Notes under the pieces: model-generated
What the model was told of the DNA's origin: nothing
The model's input: the letters and a program-made list of their open reading frames with translations, nothing else
Databases searched by the model: none
Source of the DNA: Verrucomicrobiota bacterium
Lineage (GTDB): Bacteria; Verrucomicrobiota; Verrucomicrobiia; Limisphaerales; AV2
Direction: 5' to 3'
Length of the DNA: 5,095 bases
NCBI GenBank assembly: GCA_003219345.1
Contig: QHOP01000037.1
Span: 1-5,095 of the forward strand
Made by a program: the position numbers and the translations under genes
Shown here: in pieces, positions 1 to 4,342 of the stretch
How positions within the stretch are numbered: position 1 is the stretch's first letter
Layout of the letters: each line of letters opens with the position of its first letter

Positions 1-399
1 GTTGAGAGTTGGAGGTTGAGCGTTTTCGTTCGGGGTAGTCCCACGAGCTGAGAAATGCAACCAGGTTGTTATGTCCTGCTGAAAACTTTCCTGAACCTTG
101 AGGCCGGCGGTGACGACGACGAGGGGGCGTTGGGGAAAAAAGTATCGCAGCAACGCGGCCAAAAAAGGCTGGGCAGATTCGCTGACGCCGGCGCAAGACA
201 ATGCGCCGCCTTCCTCCAGACGCCGTTGCAGGGACTGCACAGCCGGAGTTTGCGCGACGGCGGCGAAAAGTTCGTTTGCCACCGCACCTAACGGCTCTTT
301 TGCCAAACGCGCCCAAAGTCGCACGATCTTCGTCGCGGCGTCAAGGAATGAGCCGGCGCACAAAAATGACGAATGCTCAAGATTTGAAAATTGTTTCAT
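1..399 (-). CDS. mfd: Probable transcription-repair coupling factor Mfd, N-terminal fragment (runs off the left edge)
   Basis: An open frame of 133 codons reads on the minus strand from an ATG at 399-397 to the window edge without a stop. Seen: an N-terminal segment with no clear motif (residues 1-65), then a stretch around residues 67-114 containing SESAQPFLAALL, PLVVVTAGL and VQESFQQDITTWL. This pattern (strand ending in VVVT, then a helix with a D-x-x-x-W/F-L end) resembles the start of the UvrB-like module at the N-terminus of Mfd, where the next expected motif, just past the edge, is of the FYPAWE..LPHE type. In the family, Mfd removes stalled RNA polymerase from lesions and recruits UvrA; its N-terminal module binds UvrA and has no working ATPase site. 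The helicase motifs would lie outside the window, so this is family recognition from a short stretch. AGGG directly before the ATG gives at best a poorly spaced ribosome site. The gene is divergent from pyrF. Confidence 0.62.
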   Translation of the reverse strand, partial: MKQFSNLEHSSFLCAGSFLDAATKIVRLWARLAKEPLGAVANELFAAVAQTPAVQSLQRRLEEGGALSCAGVSESAQPFLAALLRYFFPQRPLVVVTAGLKVQESFQQDITTWLHFSARGTTPNENAQPPTLN

Positions 400-431
400 C
401 CCTGTTCCGTCCGTGGCTTAATCCTTGCCTT

Positions 432-1142
432 ATGCACAATCCAATCATCGTTGCGCTGGATGTCCCCAGGCTGGAGGCGGCGCTGAAGCTGGTCGAACAG
501 CTCGCCCCGGTCGTTGGCGCGTTTAAAGTCGGCAAGGAATTGTTCGTCTCCGCCGGCCCGGAAGTCGTCCGCAAAATCCGCGCAACCGGCGCCGCGATTT
601 TTCTCGATCTCAAATTCCACGACATCCCGAACACCGTGGCCAGGGCGGTCGAAGCCGCCGCGCAGCTCGATGTGCAAATGCTCACCGTCCACGCCAGCGG
701 CGGCAGCGAAATGTTGCGCGCCGCCGAACAGGCCGCTCAGGAAAGCGCCCGTAAACTCGGTCGTGCACCCTCACTCGTCCTGGGAGTGACCGTGCTGACC
801 AGTCTCGACCGCGACGGGCTGGGCGAAATCGGCGTGGAACCGAATGTAGGACGGCAAGTCGAACGGCTGGCCTCGCTGGCCGTGAAGTGCGGGCTGCGCG
901 GGCTGGTTTGCTCGCCGCTGGAAATTGCCGGGCTGCGACAAATCATTCCCGCGGATATGCAACTGGTCACGCCGGGCATTCGACTGCCCGAGGCGAAGAA
1001 AGACGACCAAAAGCGAACACTGTCACCCAAAGAAGCCATCCATGCCGGCGCGAACTGGCTGGTGATTGGCCGACCGATTTGCGCGGCGGAGCACCCGCGT
1101 GCCGCTGCGGGAAAAATTCTGGCGTCGCTCCAGGAACCTTGA
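432..1142 (+). CDS. pyrF: Orotidine 5'-phosphate decarboxylase
   Basis: The product is a 236-residue OMP decarboxylase, the usual length for the bacterial class I enzyme. It converts orotidine monophosphate to UMP in the last step of de novo pyrimidine synthesis, in the cytoplasm, as a (beta/alpha)8-barrel dimer. Seen in order: IIVALDVP (5-12, first strand with D10), FKVGKELF (31-38, K32), the family signature DLKFHDIPNTV (59-69) with the charged network D59-K61-D64, LTVHASGG (84-91), GVTVLTS (118-124), the phosphate-binding PGIR (181-184) and GANWLVIGRPI (206-216). The tetrad K32/D59/K61/D64 is complete, so the enzyme should be active. The ATG at 432 is chosen because it places the first strand immediately after the start. 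The frame is open back to an ATG at 201, but that extension overlaps the mfd-like gene and shows no family similarity. There is no clear Shine-Dalgarno sequence upstream. The stop lies 1 bp from the stop of the convergent minus-strand gene. Confidence 0.96.
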   Translation: MHNPIIVALDVPRLEAALKLVEQLAPVVGAFKVGKELFVSAGPEVVRKIRATGAAIFLDLKFHDIPNTVARAVEAAAQLDVQMLTVHASGGSEMLRAAEQAAQESARKLGRAPSLVLGVTVLTSLDRDGLGEIGVEPNVGRQVERLASLAVKCGLRGLVCSPLEIAGLRQIIPADMQLVTPGIRLPEAKKDDQKRTLSPKEAIHAGANWLVIGRPICAAEHPRAAAGKILASLQEP

Positions 1143-1143
1143 T

Positions 1144-1323
1144 TCACCAGACCGCAACCGAATCAGCCGCGAAGATTTCTTCGAGTAATTTCGCGTAATC
1201 GGGTTCCGGGGCCGTCAAGTCCACAACTTTGACTTGCGCCTCCGGTCGCTTTTGTTGCGTCGCGATGGTCGCGGCGGCCAACGCGTCGTTCGCCCGGGTG
1301 ACGATGTGAAGGACGACCCGCAT
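1144..1323 (-). CDS. Small DsrH/TusB-like protein (tentative), third gene of a DsrE-family cluster
   Basis: This is a 59-residue frame starting at an ATG (1323-1321) one base after the stop of the preceding gene, a spacing typical of translational coupling. Seen: MRVVLHIVTR, with the hydrophobic L-H-I-V start common in DsrH/TusB proteins; a charged middle with VKVVDL (31-36) and PDYAKLLEEIF (41-51); and DSVAVW ending in a C-terminal tryptophan, also a DsrH/TusB habit. It has no cysteine. Known DsrH/TusB proteins are about 95 residues, so this would be a very short version. Its position after two DsrE-superfamily genes follows the order DsrE-DsrF-DsrH (TusD-TusC-TusB). The role is inferred from context; an unrelated small protein is possible. 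An in-frame start 60 bases upstream (79-residue version) would overlap the previous gene and is less likely. Confidence 0.55.
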   Translation of the reverse strand: MRVVLHIVTRANDALAAATIATQQKRPEAQVKVVDLTAPEPDYAKLLEEIFAADSVAVW

Positions 1324-1324
1324 G

Positions 1325-1675
1325 TCAAAAGCGGATGAGGTAATGATTCTCCAACGCGAGCGTCGCCAGCTCTTCGTCGTCAATTTCGCGAAATGAAACC
1401 GGTGCGCGCCCGATTTCGCGCAACCACGGCGCGCTGCGTTGCGCGCAGACCACCCCGCTGGACTCCCCCACGAGCGGAAGGTAACGGCTGAAAATGAGGC
1501 CGTCAGTCAGTTCATCGGGAAATTCGCTCAGCGCCAGAACCGCGGCGTCGCGCAGGTAAATCGTGACCGCCGCTTTCCTCCACGCGCCCACGCCCGCTGC
1601 GATGCGGACGGCCTCGGCCGGCCGCGGGCTCGTTCGCGGGTCGGTGGTGATGACGAAGAGAACGCCGGGGTTCAT
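1325..1675 (-). CDS. DsrE-superfamily protein (TusC/DsrF position)
   Basis: The 116-residue protein starts MNPGVLFVITTDP and continues with AEAVRIAAGVGAWRKAAVTIYLRDAAV (20-46). This is the strand-helix-strand opening of the DsrE fold: a hydrophobic strand ending in T-x-D-P, a helix rich in A/R, then V-x-I/V-Y-L. ELTDGLIFSRYL (55-66) and SGVVCAQRSAPWL (73-85, with the only cysteine, C77) follow. Family members move persulfide sulfur between proteins (tRNA 2-thiouridine synthesis for Tus, sulfur oxidation for Dsr) or have unknown roles. Within the heterohexameric complexes the F/C subunit is mainly structural. The gene lies 31 bp after the DsrE/TusD-like gene and 1 bp before the small third gene, consistent with one transcript. 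No Shine-Dalgarno sequence is apparent. Superfamily membership is likely; the precise subunit identity is an inference from gene order. Confidence 0.72.
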   Translation of the reverse strand: MNPGVLFVITTDPRTSPRPAEAVRIAAGVGAWRKAAVTIYLRDAAVLALSEFPDELTDGLIFSRYLPLVGESSGVVCAQRSAPWLREIGRAPVSFREIDDEELATLALENHYLIRF

Positions 1676-1706
1676 CAGTTTTGAATGCCGTGTGGCCCAC
1701 CGCCGG

Positions 1707-2024
1707 TCAATTGAAGCTCACGAACCGGTCCGTGCCCGCGATTAAATCATTCACGATAGTCAGGCCGCCGAACGCGGCTCGTTCACTCACCGGGATATTG
1801 CGACGCTGGGCCCCGTACGCGCAGGCGAACAGTTTCACACCGTCCGTTTTTAGCCGTTGCAGACGTGGATCGCCCAGACCTTTCACCGCTTCGTCGATGC
1901 AGTACAGATAGACGTCCACCCCTTGCCCCAGCGCAGTTCCCGCCAAGCGGAGGCCGTGGTTGAAGTTGGGATGCTCGGGCGGCACGGAAATCAGCAGGCC
2001 GAGTTTTTTCCCGCGCAAGGGCAT
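1707..2024 (-). CDS. DsrE/TusD-like sulfur-relay family protein
   Basis: The 105-residue protein has the DsrE fold pattern: KKLGLLISVPPEHPNF (6-21), a helix NHGLRLAGTALGQG, the strand VDVYLYCIDEAVKGLG (36-51), then DGVKLFACAYGAQRRN (61-76) and the end GGLTIVNDLIAGTDRFVSF (86-104). The L-x-x-C-x-x-x-x-x-R-R segment places C68 where TusD/DsrE proteins carry their persulfide-accepting cysteine, and the G-L-x-x-x-x-D-L-I-x-x-x-D-R ending is typical of the family. In E. coli TusD accepts sulfur from TusA and passes it on towards MnmA; no TusA, TusE or MnmA gene is in this window, so the physiological partner is unknown. A second cysteine, C42, is also present. The ATG at 2024 is the only ATG or GTG start before an in-frame stop upstream, and it has no ribosome-binding sequence. 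The gene follows the response-regulator gene by 45 bp. Confidence 0.8.
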   Translation of the reverse strand: MPLRGKKLGLLISVPPEHPNFNHGLRLAGTALGQGVDVYLYCIDEAVKGLGDPRLQRLKTDGVKLFACAYGAQRRNIPVSERAAFGGLTIVNDLIAGTDRFVSFN

Positions 2025-2029
2025 GCCGC

Positions 2030-2058
2030 AGGGTAAGCAAGGCGAAAGGGGGTGTCAA
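2030..2058 (-). promoter_or_regulatory. Candidate sigma70-type promoter for the DsrE-like cluster
   Basis: Reading the minus strand, a perfect -35 hexamer TTGACA (2058-2053) is followed after 17 bp by TACCCT (2035-2030), a poor -10 matching three of six consensus positions. Transcription would begin close to the ATG at 2024, giving a leaderless or near-leaderless mRNA, which fits the lack of any Shine-Dalgarno sequence there. The site sits in the 45-bp gap after the response-regulator gene. The weak -10 keeps this tentative; read-through from the upstream gene could serve instead. Confidence 0.3.
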
Positions 2059-2069
2059 ACCGCGGCGCG

Positions 2070-2477
2070 TTACTCTGACAGCACGGCTTGCACCAGATCG
2101 ATCAGCGTTTTCGGACTGAACGGCTTTCGCAAAAAGCGGTCGGGTCGGGCAGGGTAAAATGCGACCGTGTCCTCCTGCACATTGCCGCTGTAAAGGATGG
2201 TCTTCAACGTGGGGTGTGCCTTTTTGCAGCGCAGAATCAATTCCCGCCCGGTCATTTGCGGCATTTGAAAATCAGTCAGCAGCAAGGTTGGCTTTGGATT
2301 CGCCTCGCTCAGCGTCTTAAAGGCCACCGTAGGGTCTTGGAAGAAAACGGTTTCGTAACCGCCCATCTTCAAAATGGCCTGGACGACATCGCCGACCATC
2401 GGTTCGTCGTCCACGACATAAAGCAGAGCGGTTGTTTTGGCGGTCGCCGAATCGCTTTCTGGTTTCGCCTGGCTCAT
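2070..2477 (-). CDS. Stand-alone response-regulator receiver domain protein (CheY-like)
   Basis: From the ATG at 2477 the product is 135 residues: a roughly 17-residue polar leader, then one receiver domain and no output domain. Receiver residues are all present: acidic pair D23/D24 in YVVDDEP, phospho-acceptor D69 in LLLTDFQMP followed by the MTG turn, the switch serine S97 in ILYSGN, and the conserved lysine K118 in RFLRKPF. It should be phosphorylated by a histidine kinase and act through protein contacts, but no kinase is in the window. The S at the T/S position and the RKPFSPKTL ending resemble receivers of the hybrid-kinase type. The frame stays open to a GTG at 2534, but the ATG at 2477 is preferred because GGATGGG lies immediately upstream and a candidate promoter lies between the two. 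It is divergent from the DUF4912 gene and 45 bp ahead of the DsrE-like cluster, so co-transcription with it is possible. Confidence 0.92.
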   Translation of the reverse strand: MSQAKPESDSATAKTTALLYVVDDEPMVGDVVQAILKMGGYETVFFQDPTVAFKTLSEANPKPTLLLTDFQMPQMTGRELILRCKKAHPTLKTILYSGNVQEDTVAFYPARPDRFLRKPFSPKTLIDLVQAVLSE

Positions 2478-2490
2478 CCCATCCAGGGGA

Positions 2491-2519
2491 ATTCTCAGCC
2501 TAAAGTAGGGGAGCGTCAA
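2491..2519 (-). promoter_or_regulatory. Candidate sigma70-type promoter for the receiver-domain gene
   Basis: On the minus strand TTGACG (2519-2514, five of six matches) and GAGAAT (2496-2491, four of six) are separated by 17 bp. Transcription would start near 2484, a few bases before the ATG at 2477. This supports the ATG over the upstream GTG at 2534, which would lie outside the transcript. Confidence 0.4.
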
Positions 2520-2630
2520 CTCATTCCTCAACACGCTTTACAGGCAGGGCGGTTACGGCCAGTTTCGCGTTGCGCACAGGCTCGCGCTCGACGTAGTCTC
2601 CGTTGGTTGGTTCGCATCTTTTCTGGGGAT

Positions 2631-3998
2631 ATGAAATCGGAAAAAAAGACAACGCGCCGTCGCAAGGCTGTTTCTCAATCCGCCGAAGCATCGGCCAAAA
2701 CCGTCCGCCCTCGCCTTCGTCGCCTGCCCCGGACGGCCGCCGGGAAAAGCAGCGAACCTGTCGTTAAACTTAAGTCAGAAGTAAAGCCCAAAAAAAGGCC
2801 GTCGAAGCGGAGCGCAACGGCAGCTAAATCCGCGGGCAGAAAACGACCGATCAAGGTGCCTCCCCTACTGCTCGAAGGCGACGAACCAACTGCGCCATCG
2901 GTGAGCGGTCCCGGACAACGCTATGCGCTCGGACCCACGCCGCCACCGGAACACGTCGGGGCAACGGTAGAATCGGGCGAGTTGCCCGAAGCGTACGGCA
3001 CAAAAAAGCTGCTGCTCGCCGCCCGCGACCCGCATTGGCTCTACGCCCATTGGGACCTGACCCGCGAGCAGCTCCGGGAATACAACCGGCGCTCGGCTGA
3101 TGGCCACCTTGTCGTGCGGGTTTTCGTCGATCACCTGGCTGATGAACCATTCACCGAGGTGCATGTTCATCCCGAATCACGCAACTGGTTCGTCCACGTT
3201 GGTCGCGGCGGGACCCGCTTTATCGCCGAATTAGGGTATTACGGGAAGACCAGCGGACGCTGGACGAGCGTCTCCGTTTCCGCGCCGACCCTGACTCCGC
3301 CGGACACGCTCTCCTCGGACACTTCCGTTCACTTTGCCACCATCCCCATCGAGGTGACGTTCGATCAACTCCTCGCCCCGGTGAAAAGCGCCGCCAGCGA
3401 AAACGTGCCGCTGGCCGAGGCCATCCAGCAACTGCGCGCTGAAGGTTATGCAGGGTTGCCCAACCTCGCTGAAATCACCGGGCGGTGGACGCCGGAACAG
3501 GAACGCGCCCTGGCGGAATTGATTTCCATGGACCAGGTGCGCCGTGTCTGGATTGGTTCGCTCGAAATCACCGAGTTGATCCGGCGCAAACTGGCGCAGG
3601 AAATTTCCTCCGCGGCAGCCGCGCAATTCTCGTTGTCTGTGGAACAGCGCGTCGGCGCCATGGGAAGCGTTTCAAGTCCGTTCGGCGGCGTCCAGCTCAG
3701 GAAAGGGTTCTGGTTCAACATCAATGCGGAACTTATCGTTTACGGCGCGACCGAACCGGACGCGAAGGTCACCATCGGCGGACGCGAAATCAAATTGCGG
3801 CCCGACGGCTCATTCAGTTTCCGTTTCGCGTTGCCCGACGGGAAATACGAACTGCCGGTCGTCGCTGTTTCCTCCGACCAGACCGACCGTCGCGCTGCGG
3901 AACTGGAGTTCAGCCGGGAAACCGAATACCGCGGCGAAGTCGGCGCGCATCCGCAAGACCCGCAACTCAAGCCGCCGCGAGTTGAGAATGTGGCCTAA
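2631..3998 (+). CDS. DUF4912 domain protein with a long basic N-terminal tail
   Basis: The product is 455 residues from the ATG at 2631; the frame is open further upstream, but that stretch is antisense to the receiver gene. Seen: residues 1-75 are an Ala/Ser/Lys/Arg tail with 27 basic and 4 acidic residues and no hydrophobic segment; about 96-220 match the DUF4912 pattern, with AYGTKKLLLAARDPHWLYAHWDLT (121-144) as its signature and RVFVDH, NWFVHV and FIAELGYY strands after it; 239-335 is a helical linker; and 358-430 is a beta-rich segment (FWFNINAELIVYGATEPDAKVTIGG, then RPDGSFSFRFALPDGKY) resembling an Ig-like or carboxypeptidase-regulatory-like fold. DUF4912 has no proven activity that I know of; such genes often neighbour GH57 branching enzymes and other glucan genes, as here. 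There is no signal peptide, so the protein is probably cytoplasmic. A role in storage-glucan metabolism is inference from context. GGGGA lies only one base from the ATG, an unusually tight ribosome site. Confidence 0.88.
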   Translation: MKSEKKTTRRRKAVSQSAEASAKTVRPRLRRLPRTAAGKSSEPVVKLKSEVKPKKRPSKRSATAAKSAGRKRPIKVPPLLLEGDEPTAPSVSGPGQRYALGPTPPPEHVGATVESGELPEAYGTKKLLLAARDPHWLYAHWDLTREQLREYNRRSADGHLVVRVFVDHLADEPFTEVHVHPESRNWFVHVGRGGTRFIAELGYYGKTSGRWTSVSVSAPTLTPPDTLSSDTSVHFATIPIEVTFDQLLAPVKSAASENVPLAEAIQQLRAEGYAGLPNLAEITGRWTPEQERALAELISMDQVRRVWIGSLEITELIRRKLAQEISSAAAAQFSLSVEQRVGAMGSVSSPFGGVQLRKGFWFNINAELIVYGATEPDAKVTIGGREIKLRPDGSFSFRFALPDGKYELPVVAVSSDQTDRRAAELEFSRETEYRGEVGAHPQDPQLKPPRVENVA

Positions 3999-4342
3999 CG
4001 AGGTTCCGATGATGACGCCCTATGCCGACAGGGGCGCTGCACTTCGCGGCAAAACTGCGTGAAATGTCCGCACAACGAAAAGGCTTCGTTCAGGTTTGAT
4101 TTCTATAACCGGCGCATCGTTTCGATCAGTCGGGAACTCTGGCAAGCCGAGTATCCGTTTGGCGCGCCCTTGAACGTAGCGCAGGTTGCCAACCTGCCGT
4201 ATCGCCGATTTCCAATCGGCAGAGCGTCCCCAGTTCCGTGGCATTGGAGGCGGCGAAGCGTCTGCGGGTTGGAAACCCGCGATACAGCAGATTTGGAAAT
4301 CTGCGCTACCGCGCGCAGAGCCGGATGTTTCTCAACATCATT
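3999..4342. other. Intergenic region between the DUF4912 and GH57 genes
   Basis: I see no coding sequence with family similarity here. The first part (3999-4175) holds only a weak 6-bp stem, AACGAA...TTCGTT (4074-4090), followed by a mixed T-rich stretch that is not a convincing terminator. The second part (4176-4309) is the palindromic hairpin element described separately, and the last 33 bp lead to the GH57 start with no Shine-Dalgarno sequence. An open frame from 4238 runs through half of the element into GH57, but this is most likely chance. Confidence 0.7.
4176..4309. repeat. 134-bp palindromic element of two inverted two-hairpin units
   Basis: The element begins GTAGCGCAG (4176-4184) and ends with its exact reverse complement CTGCGCTAC (4301-4309). 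Four short hairpins lie inside: GCAGGTT/AACCTGC (4181-4197), GCCGATT/AATCGGC (4204-4220), GCGGGTT/AACCCGC (4264-4280) and GCAGATT/AATCTGC (4287-4304), with 3-4 nt loops (GCC, TCC, GGA, TGGA). The right half, read on the minus strand, has the same plan as the left half: GTAG, a hairpin, the linker (C/T)GTATC, a second hairpin, then AGA and a CG-rich end. The stems differ between halves but remain paired. About 25 bp (4230-4254) separate the halves. It has no transposase and fits a REP/BIME-like or non-autonomous dispersed element; copies elsewhere in the genome are expected but cannot be seen here. Confidence 0.82.

Noticed and set aside
201..431. In-frame N-terminal extension of pyrF from an ATG at 201
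   Set aside because: The added 77 residues show no OMP decarboxylase similarity and are antisense to the mfd-like gene; the family's first strand begins right after the ATG at 432.
1170..1183. Bidirectional terminator between pyrF and the convergent minus-strand gene
   Set aside because: CGAAG/CTTCG is a 5-bp stem inside the coding sequence of the small gene, with no T tract on either strand.
2088..2630. In-frame extension of the DUF4912 gene from 2088
   Set aside because: It is antisense to the receiver-domain gene, which has every conserved receiver residue, and carries no recognisable domain.
2535..2630. Promoter for the DUF4912 gene
   Set aside because: Candidate -35 boxes such as TTTACA (2537-2542) have no acceptable -10 box at a 16-18 bp spacing.
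4074..4090. Rho-independent terminator after the DUF4912 gene
   Set aside because: The stem is only 6 bp and AT-rich at its base, and it is not followed by an uninterrupted T run.
4176..4309. CRISPR array
   Set aside because: There are only two units, in inverted rather than direct orientation, with internal hairpins and no regular unique spacers or cas genes.
4238..4342. Start of the GH57 gene at 4238
   Set aside because: Those 35 codons translate half of the palindromic element; family similarity starts only after the ATG at 4343.
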